Of a DNA stretch of 64,000 nucleotides, positions 18,610-27,726 are shown in pieces. Below the pieces are notes generated by a model. That model saw only the letters and a list, made by a program, of their open reading frames with translations, did no database searches and was not told the origin of the DNA. Location of the stretch: assembly GCF_001598555.1 (NCBI RefSeq), contig NZ_BCZE01000050.1:1-64000 (forward strand), written 5' to 3'. This DNA is from Novosphingobium rosa NBRC 15208 (GTDB taxonomy: Bacteria; Pseudomonadota; Alphaproteobacteria; Sphingomonadales; Sphingomonadaceae). Both the position numbers and the translations under genes were made by a program. Numbering within the stretch: the stretch's first letter is position 1; each line of letters opens with the position of its first letter.

Positions 18610-19112
18610 GCCCGGAGCTGTTCGGCGCCGCTGCGGCCATAGCTGCAGCGGACTGCCGATCGCCCGGAACAGCATACAGAACACACTTTGCCATACGTGC
18701 TGAGCGTCCTCCCCCTGGGACGCCGGCCGCTGGCATCGGCAAAGCAGAGGCTTCCCTCATTGACCCCACGATGGGCCCGGCAACACCCTGTCGCCCCCAT
18801 CGCCAAAGCTGTCCCATTCGCTTGCGACACGAATGGGATCACAGAACGGCACAGGCCTGATGGGGTCCATATGGGATGGGGCAACCCTTCCCTTTTCGCC
18901 CTTCCGGAAGCCATCCGCTCCGGGAGGGCGTTTCGTGTCCAGTTCCGTGGGCCCTGCCCGTTGCTTCCATAAGCGGGGGCAACCGGCGCGCGCCCGCTCG
19001 GCCCGATGGGCAGAACGCCGATCTCAAGCGGAGGGGCCTGCTGATCGCGAGCCCGGCATCAGGGATGATCCAGTCGCTCCAGTTTATTCCGCCGCGCCAA
19101 CAGGCCCGATCC
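18610..19112. other. Intergenic region between LuxR-type regulator and cheB-like gene
   Basis: About 500 bp between two convergent genes. I see no gene with a ribosome site or family similarity. A strong hairpin at 18897-18930 is the only structure that stands out. Confidence 0.5.
18897..18935 (+). terminator. Intrinsic terminator-like hairpin
   Basis: CGCCCTTCCGGA (18897-18908) pairs over 12 bp, with one G-T pair, with TCCGGGAGGGCG (18919-18930), followed by TTTCG. It reads rightward, about 290 bp after the LuxR-type regulator, and may end that transcript. The T-run is short. Confidence 0.55.
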
Positions 19113-20150
19113 CTAACGCTGGTGGCACCCTGCGACAATCGCCTCACCCAGCGCGTCGAGCGGCAGCACCGTCTCCACCGCATCCGCCGCAATGGCCGCG
19201 GCAGGCGCCTCGCCCACGGTGGCGCTGGCCGGGTCTTCGGCAAAGGTGTGGCATCCCGCGTCGCGCATCAGCTTGAGCCCGCGCGCGCCATCGCTGCCCA
19301 TCCCCGTCAGCACCGCGCCCACCGCCGGAACCCCGGCCCGCGCGATGGTGCCGAACAGCAGCGTTGCGGAGGGGCGTGCGCCATCCAGCGGATCGCGCAG
19401 CACCATGCGCAGATGCGGGAAAGGCGAAGGTTCGAACACCGCATGCTGCTCCGAATCGGAAACGATATGGATCGTGCCCGGCTCCAGCCGCGCGCCATCG
19501 GATGCCAGCATCACCCGGCCCGGCATGATCTCTTCCAGACTGTCCAGAAAGACCTGGATCAGCCCCGCCTCGCCCGGCAGCACGATCACCGTGGGCGGGC
19601 CATCCTCGGGAAAGCTTTCCAGCAGGTGCGGCAGCGCGTCGATCCCGCCCATCGAGGCCCCCAACGCAATGATCTGGCTGTGCCAGACCGACACCTCGGC
19701 GCGCGGCGTGGGCGCGGCGCGCGGACTCGTGCGACGGCGGCGGTTCACATTGGAATTGGCCGCGCTCAGCACCACCTTGCCCAGATGGCTGATGGTTTCG
19801 GCAAATTGCTCCAGCGTGGTCTTGAGCGGCTTGGGAAAGCATTCCACCGCGCCCAGCTCCAGCGCCCGCAGCGCGATCTGCGACCCCTCCTGCGTGCGCG
19901 AGGAGAGCATCACCACCGGCAACGGGTTGGTGGCCATGATCTCGGCCAGAAAAGCGATGCCGCTCATGCCGGGCATCACCACATCCAGCGTCAGCACATT
20001 GGGCTGCAGCAGGGCGATCTGCTGGCGGGCCTCGTCGGCATTGGCCGCCGTGCCCACCACCGTGACCTGCGGCGCGCGCTCCAGCACGTCGCAAAACAGC
20101 GCCCGCATCGCGGGGGAATCGTCAACCACCAGAACCCTGGCTTCCTTCAT
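19113..20150 (-). CDS. cheB: CheB-like response regulator with altered catalytic triad
   Basis: 345 residues: an intact receiver (VVDDS at 8-12, phospho-Asp56 in LDVVMPGMSG, Lys108 in PKP), a linker rich in Arg/Pro (about 135-152), and a CheB methylesterase domain. The catalytic Ser166 (GASMGG) and Asp287 (TGMGSDGARG) are present, but the catalytic His position of CheB is Pro192 (VIVLPGEAG), whereas the second CheB at 25264 has the normal QH. It is therefore probably not a methylesterase/deamidase and may act as a phosphate sink, competitor or adaptor. I start at the ATG at 20150, eight bases after AAGGAG. It is divergent from the receptor gene at 20483. Confidence 0.85.
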   Translation of the reverse strand: MKEARVLVVDDSPAMRALFCDVLERAPQVTVVGTAANADEARQQIALLQPNVLTLDVVMPGMSGIAFLAEIMATNPLPVVMLSSRTQEGSQIALRALELGAVECFPKPLKTTLEQFAETISHLGKVVLSAANSNVNRRRRTSPRAAPTPRAEVSVWHSQIIALGASMGGIDALPHLLESFPEDGPPTVIVLPGEAGLIQVFLDSLEEIMPGRVMLASDGARLEPGTIHIVSDSEQHAVFEPSPFPHLRMVLRDPLDGARPSATLLFGTIARAGVPAVGAVLTGMGSDGARGLKLMRDAGCHTFAEDPASATVGEAPAAAIAADAVETVLPLDALGEAIVAGCHQR

Positions 20151-20482
20151 GCCCTGGTCTCCTTCATGGATGCCTATCCTCAAGTCGGCGCCGTCTTATG
20201 GCTCTCAAATGGCTACAACAGGGCGCCTGAACCTCTCCTAAACCGCAAGATCACAGTAAATAGCTGTCAGAGATTACGGAGTTCAGCGTAGGCAAGCCCC
20301 AAACAAAAACAAGCCACCGCATGGTTGACACCGAGTGACCAAAAGAACCTCAACCAACCGGCATCCATTCCGCAAACCTACGGAGGTACCCACAAACAGG
20401 ACGTTGCGGCTCAGGCCTTAGGATTAACCACAAGTCATGGGCAGGATTCCGCCACGCATGCCCCGTGATCGTGGAGTATCGA
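20151..20482. promoter_or_regulatory. Divergent promoter region between cheB-like gene and the chemotaxis operon
   Basis: About 330 bp, less GC-rich than its surroundings. Promoters for both directions must lie here. A TTGACA near 20322 resembles a -35 box, but no good -10 box follows at the right distance. GGAG at 20472-20475 is the ribosome site for the receptor gene. Confidence 0.45.
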
Positions 20483-21946
20483 ATGTTCGACCGGTTCGAG
20501 AAAGACACCCCGCTCCCCGCCAAGCTGCACAGCCTGGCCTGGGCGGTGGTGGCCTGCGCGGCGCTCGGCTTGGCCGGCGCGATCGCTGCATGGCAGGAGA
20601 TGGTGCCGGTGATCGGCGCCGTGGCGGTGTCCGGCGCGGCGCTGGCGGCCATCGGGCTGATCATGGGGTTGGGCGTGCGGATGATCGCCGCCCCCATCCC
20701 CGAGATGGTCGAACGTTTCGAGCTGCTGGCGCAAGGCGATCATGCCGCGCTGGTCGAACACACCGGGCGCGAGGATTGCATCGGCCGCCTCGCCCGCGCC
20801 TGCGAGACACTGTGCGGCCACGCCCGGCAGGCCGCCTTGCGCGCCGCTCAGGAAGAGCAGGCCGCCGGCATCCTGCGCGACAGCCTGCGCCAGCTGGCCG
20901 ACAACCGGCTCGATTGCCAGATCACCGGCCAGCTGCCGCCGCATTACGAAGATCTGCGGCAGGATTTCAACGGCGCCATCGATGCGCTGACCCGGCTGGT
21001 GCTCAAGCTGCGTTCGGGCGTCGAATCCCTGCTGAACGGCGCCGACGAGATCCGCGTCGCCACCGAAGATTTCGCCCGGCGCAACGAGCAGCAGGCCACC
21101 ACGCTGGAAGAAACCGCCATCGCCATGAACCAGACCACGCATGCGGTGCAGCAATCCACGCAGGACATCGCCCAGGCCAAAGGCTTCATGCAGGCCTGCG
21201 GCGGCAAGGCAGCGGAAGGCGTCGACGTCATCACCAAGGCGATCAGCGCCATGGTGGGGATCGAGGACTCCACCCGCAAGATCAACGATATCATCGCCAT
21301 CATCGATGGCATCGCCTTCCAGACCAACCTGCTGGCGCTCAACGCCGGGGTGGAGGCCGCGCGCGCGGGCGATGCCGGGCGCGGCTTCGCAGTGGTCGCC
21401 GCCGAGGTCCGCGCGCTGGCCCAGCGCAGTGCGGATGCCGCCCGCGACATCAAGGGGCTGATCAGCACCTCGACCCAGCAGGTGTCGAGCGGTTCGCAGC
21501 TGGTGCGCCAGACCGGCGACGTCTTCGACAGCCTGATGGAGCTGGGTGACAAGATCACCGGCCTGATGACCGGGATCAGCACCAATGCCGAAACCCAGGC
21601 CAGCAATCTGCATCAGGTGAACAGCGCCGTAGCCGATATGGACCGCACCACCCAGCAGAACGCCGCCATGGTGCAGCAATCCACCGCCGCCGCCCGCAGC
21701 CTGGCCGATGAGGCGCGTGAGCTGACCACCACCGTCGCCCATTTCCACACCGCGCCCGGGGCGCAGGCGCCCTTCGCGCTACCCCGGCGCAATGTGCCCC
21801 GCGCAAGGCCCCAGCCTGTCACGCAGCCGGCCCCGCTGGCCGCCCCCGCGGCGATGCGCGGCAATCTGGCGCTGAAGGTCGCCGCGCCGCTTCCCGTTTC
21901 CACCGCCCAGAGCGCGCCCAATCCCGACGACTGGTCGGAATTCTGA
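20483..21946 (+). CDS. Methyl-accepting chemotaxis protein without periplasmic domain
   Basis: 487 residues. Two adjacent membrane helices (about 19-37 and 41-66) are separated by only a few residues, so it has no external sensor domain and probably senses an internal or membrane signal. HAMP-like and linker helices follow, then the MCP signalling hairpin (tip IDGIAFQTNLLALNAGVEAA, then GRGFAVVAAEVRALAQRSA). A flexible Pro/Ala tail ends DDWSEF, which fits the xWxxF pentapeptide that tethers CheR and CheB. GGAG lies seven bases before the ATG at 20483. It opens the chemotaxis operon. Confidence 0.9.
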   Translation: MFDRFEKDTPLPAKLHSLAWAVVACAALGLAGAIAAWQEMVPVIGAVAVSGAALAAIGLIMGLGVRMIAAPIPEMVERFELLAQGDHAALVEHTGREDCIGRLARACETLCGHARQAALRAAQEEQAAGILRDSLRQLADNRLDCQITGQLPPHYEDLRQDFNGAIDALTRLVLKLRSGVESLLNGADEIRVATEDFARRNEQQATTLEETAIAMNQTTHAVQQSTQDIAQAKGFMQACGGKAAEGVDVITKAISAMVGIEDSTRKINDIIAIIDGIAFQTNLLALNAGVEAARAGDAGRGFAVVAAEVRALAQRSADAARDIKGLISTSTQQVSSGSQLVRQTGDVFDSLMELGDKITGLMTGISTNAETQASNLHQVNSAVADMDRTTQQNAAMVQQSTAAARSLADEARELTTTVAHFHTAPGAQAPFALPRRNVPRARPQPVTQPAPLAAPAAMRGNLALKVAAPLPVSTAQSAPNPDDWSEF

Positions 21947-21969
21947 CGGCGCCCGAGGAAGGATCGACC

Positions 21970-22230
21970 ATGCGCATCATCCAATTGCCAGCCCGCTGCG
22001 ACAGGGCCGCCGCTCAGGCGATCCTGCCCGAATTGCAGGCCGCGCTGGGCTCCGGTCCGCTGCAGATCGATGCCAGCGCCACCGAGCAGGTGGGGCAGGC
22101 GATGCTTCAGGTGCTGCTGAGCGCGCGGCGCACCGGGGAAGGCGCGCAGATCACCCCCTCCCCCGCCCTGTTGCACACCGCCCAGCTGGCGGGGCTGGAC
22201 GTGGCCCTTTTCGACCGGAGCGAGGCATGA
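21970..22230 (+). CDS. STAS-domain protein in chemotaxis operon
   Basis: 86 residues with the small alternating beta-alpha layout of STAS domains: MRIIQLPARCDRAAAQAILP, then GPLQIDASATEQVGQAMLQV, then the conserved late helix. There is no obvious phosphorylatable Ser in the usual DSSG context; that site reads ATEQVG. It overlaps the cheA start by four bases. Similar small STAS proteins sit between receptors and cheA in other bacteria; their exact role is unclear. Confidence 0.75.
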   Translation: MRIIQLPARCDRAAAQAILPELQAALGSGPLQIDASATEQVGQAMLQVLLSARRTGEGAQITPSPALLHTAQLAGLDVALFDRSEA

Positions 22231-24365
22231 CCCCAGAGGACATTCAGGCGATCTTCTTCGTCGAATGCGAGGAAGCCCAGAGCGCCGCCGAAGCGGGGCT
22301 GGCCGCCTGCCGCGCGGGCACGCAGGATGCCGATACGATCCATGCCGTGTTCCGCGCCATCCACTCGATCAAGGGCGGCGCGGGGGCTTTCGGCTTTGCC
22401 GCGCTGCAGACCTTTGCCCATGGCTTCGAGACCCTGCTCTCCGAGGTGCGCGAGGGCAATGCGCCGCTCAACCCGCCGCTGGTGGATTTGTTGCTGCGCG
22501 CGCTCGACAAGCTGGCCGACCATGTGACCGCCGCGCGCGAGGGGGCGGCCTCGCCTCAGGATTCGGCGCTGCTGATGGAGCTGGAGGCCGCCGCGCGCTA
22601 TGATGCGGCGGGGCGTTTCGATGCGCCTGTGGCCAAACCCAAGGCCAAGAAGGCCACCCCAAAGGCCGCCGCCCCCTCCCCGACGGACAGTGCGCGGGAC
22701 GACAGCGCCCTCGATGCCTTGCTGGCCGAACTCTCCGCCCCCTCGCCTGCGCCCGGCGATCAGCCGCGCGAACAGGGCTGGCAGATCTGGCTGCGCCCGC
22801 TGGCCGGCGCCATGCGCAATGGCGGCGAACCCTTGCTGCTGCTGCGCGAGCTTTCCGAACTGGGCGCCGTCTGCCTGCAATGCGACACCAGCGCGGTGCC
22901 GGGCCTCGACGATCTCGATCCCGATCAGGCCTATCTGGGCTGGACCTTCGTGGTGCCCAAATCGGTCTCCGAAGCCTCGGTGCGCGAGATCTTCGATTTC
23001 GCGGGCGACGACTGCCCCATCACCATCGGCGAGGGCGACACCAAATGGGCCGATATGCCCTATCGCCCCGCAGCGCTGTCCCCGCCTCCGCCGCCGCCCG
23101 CCGCGGAAGCGCCGGGCGAGGCCCCGCAGATCGACACCGTGCCGGCCAAAACCCCGGCGGCTCCGCCTGTCGGCCAGTCGATCCGCATCGATCTGCTCAA
23201 GCTCGACAAGCTGATCGACACGGTGGGCGAGCTGGTGATCGCCCAGGCCATGCTGGCCCAGCGCCTGCACAATGACGGCGTGGCCGCCAATGAAGAATTC
23301 AACATGCTCGAGGGGCTGACGCGCGACATTCAGGACAGCGCCATGTCGATCCGCGCCCAGCCGATCGGCAGCGTGTTCAGCCGCGTGCCGCGCATCCTGC
23401 GTGAACTGGCGGCCAGCACGGGCAAGCATGTCACGCTGAAAACCTCGGGCGAGGCCACCGAACTCGACAAGACCGTCATCGAGCGTTTGGGCGAGCCGCT
23501 CACCCATCTCATCCGCAACGCCGTCGATCATGGCATCGAAAAGCCCGATGAGCGGCTCGCCAGGGGCAAAAGCGCCGATGGCACGCTGACCCTCTCCGCC
23601 GAGCATCGCTCGGGCCACATTTTGATCCGCATTGCTGACGATGGCGCGGGGATCGATCATACCCGCGTGCTGGCCAAGGCCGTGGAAAAGGGCATCGTCG
23701 CAGCTGACGCGGCACTGACCAAGGAAGAGATTGAAAGCCTGATCTTCGCGCCAGGCTTCTCCACGGCGGCCAGCATCACCAATGTCTCGGGCCGGGGCGT
23801 GGGGATGGATGTCGTCCGCCAGAATGTGAAGGAGCTGGGCGGGCGCATCACCATCGATTCCACGCTGGGCAAGGGCACCACCTTCACTCTCACCCTGCCA
23901 CTCACCCTCGCCATTTCCGACGGCATGATCGTGAAAGTGGGCGACCAGACGCTGGTGGTGCCGCTGGCCCATGTGGTGGAAAGCCTGCGCCCCGCCCCCG
24001 CCGATGTGCAGGGCATGGGGGTGGAGAGCATGATGCTCAACGTGCGCGGGCGCTTTATCCCGGTGGTCTCTGTGGCCCATGCGGTGGGCGCGCTCGGCGC
24101 CGTGGAGCGGCCAGAGCAGGGCGTGCTGATCGTGGTGGAGACCGAAAGCGCCGGGCAGGCCGCGCTGCTGGTCGACAACATCTGGGATCAGCGGCAGTTC
24201 GTCATCAAGAGCCTCGATACGCATTACCGCAGCGTGGAAGGCGTGGCGGGCGCCACCATTCTGGGCGACGGGCGCGTGGCGCTGATCCTCAATGTCGACA
24301 CGCTGGTGGCACGCGCCGCAGGCCCGCGCCTGACGCTTGAACCCATCGGTCTGGAGGCGGCATGA
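22227..24365 (+). CDS. cheA: Chemotaxis histidine kinase CheA
   Basis: 712 residues. The P1 phosphotransfer domain has His46 in HSIKGGAGAFGF. A long Ala/Pro-rich linker and a P2-like region follow, then the P3 dimerisation helices (IDLLKLDKLIDTVGELVIAQ near 315), the P4 ATP-binding domain (N box LIRNAVDHGIEKP, G1 ADDGAGID, G2 GRGVGMDVVR) and the C-terminal P5 CheW-like domain. CheA phosphorylates CheY and CheB in response to receptor state. It overlaps the STAS gene before and cheR after by four bases each. Confidence 0.97.
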   Translation: MTPEDIQAIFFVECEEAQSAAEAGLAACRAGTQDADTIHAVFRAIHSIKGGAGAFGFAALQTFAHGFETLLSEVREGNAPLNPPLVDLLLRALDKLADHVTAAREGAASPQDSALLMELEAAARYDAAGRFDAPVAKPKAKKATPKAAAPSPTDSARDDSALDALLAELSAPSPAPGDQPREQGWQIWLRPLAGAMRNGGEPLLLLRELSELGAVCLQCDTSAVPGLDDLDPDQAYLGWTFVVPKSVSEASVREIFDFAGDDCPITIGEGDTKWADMPYRPAALSPPPPPPAAEAPGEAPQIDTVPAKTPAAPPVGQSIRIDLLKLDKLIDTVGELVIAQAMLAQRLHNDGVAANEEFNMLEGLTRDIQDSAMSIRAQPIGSVFSRVPRILRELAASTGKHVTLKTSGEATELDKTVIERLGEPLTHLIRNAVDHGIEKPDERLARGKSADGTLTLSAEHRSGHILIRIADDGAGIDHTRVLAKAVEKGIVAADAALTKEEIESLIFAPGFSTAASITNVSGRGVGMDVVRQNVKELGGRITIDSTLGKGTTFTLTLPLTLAISDGMIVKVGDQTLVVPLAHVVESLRPAPADVQGMGVESMMLNVRGRFIPVVSVAHAVGALGAVERPEQGVLIVVETESAGQAALLVDNIWDQRQFVIKSLDTHYRSVEGVAGATILGDGRVALILNVDTLVARAAGPRLTLEPIGLEAA

Positions 24366-25267
24366 CGGGCGAGACCGCCCCTGCTGTTCCCAAGGCCTCC
24401 ACGCCGCCTGCGCCTCTGTTCGAGGCGCTGCCCGGCGTGAGCCCGAACGTCTATGGCGAGAAGGACTTCCTCGCCATGGCGCAGATGATGCGCGCCGAAG
24501 CCGGGATCATGCTGCCGCCCGGCAAGGCCATTCTGGTCTATTCGCGGCTGGCACCGCTGGTGCGCGCCAGCAATCTGGGCACCTTCGCGGCCTATATCGT
24601 GATGATCGGCAAGAATGCCGAGGAGCGCCGCAAGGCCGTCTGCGCGCTGACCACCAACCACACCTTCTTCTACCGCGAGGCCCATCACTTCGAGCATTTC
24701 GCCCGCGAGGTGCGCCCGCAGCTGGTCGAGATGCTCGACGCCGGGGAAGCGGTGCGCCTGTGGTCGGCGGGCTGTTCCAGCGGCGAGGAGGTGTTTTCGC
24801 TGGCCATGGCCATGCTGGGGCCGGACCGTTCCGAGGGGCGGCGGCTGGCGAAACTCGATCTGCGCATTCTGGGCAGCGACATCGCCGATCCGCCGCTGAT
24901 CAAGGCGCGGCAGGGGCGTTACGATCTGCGCGATGTCACCCATCTGCCGGGAGCGCTGCGCACCGCATGGGCCAGCGCCGACGCCACCCATCTGGAGGTC
25001 GGCCCCGAACTGCGCGAGATCGTGCAGTTCAAGCGGCTCAACCTGCATCAGGACTGGCCGATGCGGCGCAGCTTCCAGCTGATCCTGTGCCGCAATGTGA
25101 TGATCTATTTCGACCAGCCCACCAAGCAGAAGCTGGTGACGCGGCTGGCGCAGCAACTGGTGCCCGGCGGCTTTCTCTACATCGGCCACAGCGAGCGGGT
25201 CAGCGGCCCGGGCGAGGCGCTGCTCGAACATGTTGGCCCCACGATCTACCGCAGGAGGGAAACGTGA
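24362..25267 (+). CDS. cheR: Chemotaxis protein methyltransferase CheR
   Basis: 301 residues. The N-terminal helical domain is followed by a SAM-binding Rossmann domain (VRLWSAGCSSGEEVFSLAMA, then ILCRNVMIYFDQPTKQKLV and PGGFLYIGHSE). It methylates glutamates on receptors for adaptation. The receptor at 20483 carries a likely docking pentapeptide. The GTGA end overlaps the cheB start. Confidence 0.95.
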   Translation: MTGETAPAVPKASTPPAPLFEALPGVSPNVYGEKDFLAMAQMMRAEAGIMLPPGKAILVYSRLAPLVRASNLGTFAAYIVMIGKNAEERRKAVCALTTNHTFFYREAHHFEHFAREVRPQLVEMLDAGEAVRLWSAGCSSGEEVFSLAMAMLGPDRSEGRRLAKLDLRILGSDIADPPLIKARQGRYDLRDVTHLPGALRTAWASADATHLEVGPELREIVQFKRLNLHQDWPMRRSFQLILCRNVMIYFDQPTKQKLVTRLAQQLVPGGFLYIGHSERVSGPGEALLEHVGPTIYRRRET

Positions 25268-26274
25268 CCATCCGCGTGCTGATCATCGATGATTCGCCCA
25301 CCATGCGCGCCGTGCTGGGCGCCCGCCTGTCGGGCCTGCGCGACATTCATGTGGTGGGCGTGGCCTGCAACGCCACCGAAGGGCGCGCCGCCATCAAGGA
25401 GCTGGAGCCCGATGTCGTCACGCTGGACATCGAGATGCCCGGCATGAACGGCCTCGATTTCCTCGACAAGATCATGACCTTGCGGCCCATGCCGGTGATC
25501 ATCGTTTCGGGCCTGACGCGTGAAGGATCGGATGCCACGGCGCGCGCTTTGGCGCTGGGCGCGGTGGATTGCTACTGCAAGAGCGACCATGCCGGCTCCG
25601 CGCTGGAAGACGGCGGCAGGCTGGCCGAGATGGTGCGCAATGCCGCCAAGGTGCGGGTGCGGCGGCATGATACGCCCGCCATCTCGCAACCGGTGCGCCG
25701 CGCGGCCCATGCCGCCGAGACCGATCTGATCGCCATCGGCTCCTCCACCGGCGGGGTGGAGGCGCTTCAGGTGCTGCTGCGCGGCTTCCCCGAGGATTGC
25801 CCGCCCACCATGATCGTGCAGCATGTCGACAGCCGCTTTGCCCCGGCCATCGCCCGCACGCTGGATGCCGCCTGCCCCGCCAGCGTGCTGCTGGCCGAGC
25901 CCGACATGCCGCTGCGGCGCGGCCACGTCTATCTGGCGCCGGGCAATGACCGGCATATGATGATGGCGGGCAAGGCATCGATGTATATCAAGATGCGGCC
26001 CGGCGACCCGGTCTCGGGCCATCGGCCTTCGGTCGATGCACTGTTCCATGCGGTGGCGCAGCATGCCGGATCGCGCGCGGTGGGCATTTTGCTGACCGGC
26101 ATGGGTGCCGATGGCGCCAAGGGCCTGCTGGCCATGGCCCGCGCGGGCGCGCTCACCATCGCGCAGGATGAGGCGACTTCCACCGTCTTCGGCATGCCGC
26201 GCGCGGCCATCGCGCTGGGTGCGGCCCAGGTGGTGGCGCCGCTGGCGCGCATCGCCCAGCATGCGTTGACGTGA
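25264..26274 (+). CDS. cheB: Chemotaxis methylesterase/deamidase CheB
   Basis: 336 residues starting at the GTG inside the cheR stop. The receiver has DD at 9-10 and phospho-Asp55 (LDIEMPGMNG). The C-terminal esterase domain has the full triad: Ser161 in GSSTGG, His187 in VQHVDSRF, and Asp in TGMGADGAKG. It removes methyl groups from receptors and deamidates Gln. It is the complete counterpart of the altered CheB-like protein at 19113-20150. The start of cheD overlaps or abuts its stop. Confidence 0.95.
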   Translation: MTIRVLIIDDSPTMRAVLGARLSGLRDIHVVGVACNATEGRAAIKELEPDVVTLDIEMPGMNGLDFLDKIMTLRPMPVIIVSGLTREGSDATARALALGAVDCYCKSDHAGSALEDGGRLAEMVRNAAKVRVRRHDTPAISQPVRRAAHAAETDLIAIGSSTGGVEALQVLLRGFPEDCPPTMIVQHVDSRFAPAIARTLDAACPASVLLAEPDMPLRRGHVYLAPGNDRHMMMAGKASMYIKMRPGDPVSGHRPSVDALFHAVAQHAGSRAVGILLTGMGADGAKGLLAMARAGALTIAQDEATSTVFGMPRAAIALGAAQVVAPLARIAQHALT

Positions 26275-26288
26275 GGGGGGGAGCAGCG

Positions 26289-26843
26289 ATGTCGATGCAT
26301 TTCGCCCCTCCGGTTTCCTCCATCACGCGGATCAGCATTCTGCAGGGACAATCGCAGATCTCGGACCAGCCGCTGGCGGAGTTCTCCACCCTGCTGGGCA
26401 GCTGCGTGGCGACCTGCCTGTTCGATCCGGTGGCGCAGGTGGGCGGCATGAACCATTTCCTGCTGGCCGAACCGCCCGCCTCCGCCTGCCTCGCCGATTT
26501 CGACGAGCATTACGGCGTCTATCTGATGGAAGTGCTGATCAACGACATGCTGGCCCATGGCGCGGCCAAGGCACGGCTGCGCGCGCATCTCTATGGCGGC
26601 GCCAATCTCAACGCCGGGCTGGAGCGCATCGGCCTGCGCAACGCCGAGTTCGCCCGGCAGTTCCTGACCCATGAAGGCATCACCATCGCGCGCGAGGATC
26701 TGGGCGGCATTCACGCCCGCCGCGTCGATTTCCGCCCGGCGCGCGGTCAGGTGCGCTGCCGCATCGTTGAAAACACGCTGGTTTCTCCCACCACTCCAAC
26801 CCCGCGTCCGCAACGTGCGGACGGCAACGTCGAACTTTTCTAG
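26289..26843 (+). CDS. cheD: Chemoreceptor glutamine deamidase CheD
   Basis: 184 residues from the ATG at 26289, preceded by a purine-rich GGGGGGGAG. The catalytic pair is visible: Cys in LGSCVATCLFD and His in GGMNHFLL, and the family segment YGGANLNAGLERIGLRNAEF is present. CheD deamidates receptor glutamines and, in some species, is regulated by CheC; no cheC is present here. It lies between cheB and cheY. Confidence 0.93.
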   Translation: MSMHFAPPVSSITRISILQGQSQISDQPLAEFSTLLGSCVATCLFDPVAQVGGMNHFLLAEPPASACLADFDEHYGVYLMEVLINDMLAHGAAKARLRAHLYGGANLNAGLERIGLRNAEFARQFLTHEGITIAREDLGGIHARRVDFRPARGQVRCRIVENTLVSPTTPTPRPQRADGNVELF

Positions 26844-26857
26844 AAAGCGAGCCATCC

Positions 26858-27223
26858 ATGACCACCCGAATTCTGACCGTTGATGACAGCGCCAGCATGC
26901 GCGCCCTGTTGAACCATGCCCTGACCGGCCATGGCTTCGACGTGGCGCAGGCCGAGGATGGCGAAGTCGCCCTCGAATGGCTGGCGATGAACGAGGTCGA
27001 TGTCGTCATCACCGATATCAACATGCCCCGCCTCGACGGCTTCGGCCTGATCGAGCGCCTGCGCCAGGGCAGCCGCCACCGCGACCGGCCCATTCTGGTG
27101 CTGACCACCGAAAGCAGCGAGGAAAAGAAGGCCCGCGCCCGTCAGGCCGGGGCCACCGGCTGGATCATCAAGCCTTTCGATCCGGAAAAGCTGGTCGCTG
27201 CGGTTCGTCGCGTCGCTCACTGA
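26858..27223 (+). CDS. cheY: Chemotaxis response regulator CheY
   Basis: 121 residues, a single receiver domain. The acidic pair is at 9-10 (TVDDS), phospho-Asp53 (ITDINMPRLDG), Thr83/84 and Lys105 (IIKPF). Phospho-CheY binds the motor switch to change rotation. The FliM in this window lacks the usual CheY-binding N-terminal peptide, which makes the output interface of interest. cheW follows 62 bases later. Confidence 0.93.
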   Translation: MTTRILTVDDSASMRALLNHALTGHGFDVAQAEDGEVALEWLAMNEVDVVITDINMPRLDGFGLIERLRQGSRHRDRPILVLTTESSEEKKARARQAGATGWIIKPFDPEKLVAAVRRVAH

Positions 27224-27285
27224 ACCGGGGCATTCATCGCCTCGCTCACCGAATCGCAAACTTTTGCAGGGCAGGATAGCATCCC

Positions 27286-27726
27286 ATGCAGCGCGAACTC
27301 ATCACCTTCGAAGTGGCCGGGCAGGTCTTCGGCCTCGACATCATGGCGATCCGCGAGATCCGCGCATGGACCCCGACCACCCGCCTGCCCCATGTTCCCG
27401 CCTATGTGGCGGGCGTGGTCAATCTGCGCGGCACGGTGCTGCCGGTGGTCGATCTTGCCGCAAGGCTGGGCTGGGAGCCCACGGCGCCCACTCCGCGCCA
27501 TGCGATCATCGTCACCCAGCTGGGCGGCAAGTCCTGCGGGCTGATCGTCGACGCCGTCAGCGATATCGTCACCATCGATGGCGACACGCTGCAGCAGCCG
27601 CCCACCACCAGTGGCGATCCCATCGTCAGCTTTCTGGAAGGACTGGCCGCCATCGACGAGCGGATGGTGATGGTGCTCAATCTGGCGGCGCTGGCCGAAG
27701 ACCATCAGGCAGGTGAAGCGGCATGA
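27286..27726 (+). CDS. cheW: Chemotaxis coupling protein CheW
   Basis: 146 residues forming one CheW domain: ITFEVAGQVFGLDIMAIREI, then HVPAYVAGVVNLRGTVLPVV, then GLIVDAVSDIV. CheW links receptors and CheA into arrays. A ribosome site (AGGA) precedes the ATG, and the gene end overlaps the next small ORF by four bases. Confidence 0.95.
   Translation: MQRELITFEVAGQVFGLDIMAIREIRAWTPTTRLPHVPAYVAGVVNLRGTVLPVVDLAARLGWEPTAPTPRHAIIVTQLGGKSCGLIVDAVSDIVTIDGDTLQQPPTTSGDPIVSFLEGLAAIDERMVMVLNLAALAEDHQAGEAA

Noticed and set aside
20322..20350. TTGACA as a promoter -35 box for the chemotaxis operon
   Set aside because: No acceptable -10 hexamer lies 16-18 bases downstream, so a promoter cannot be supported.
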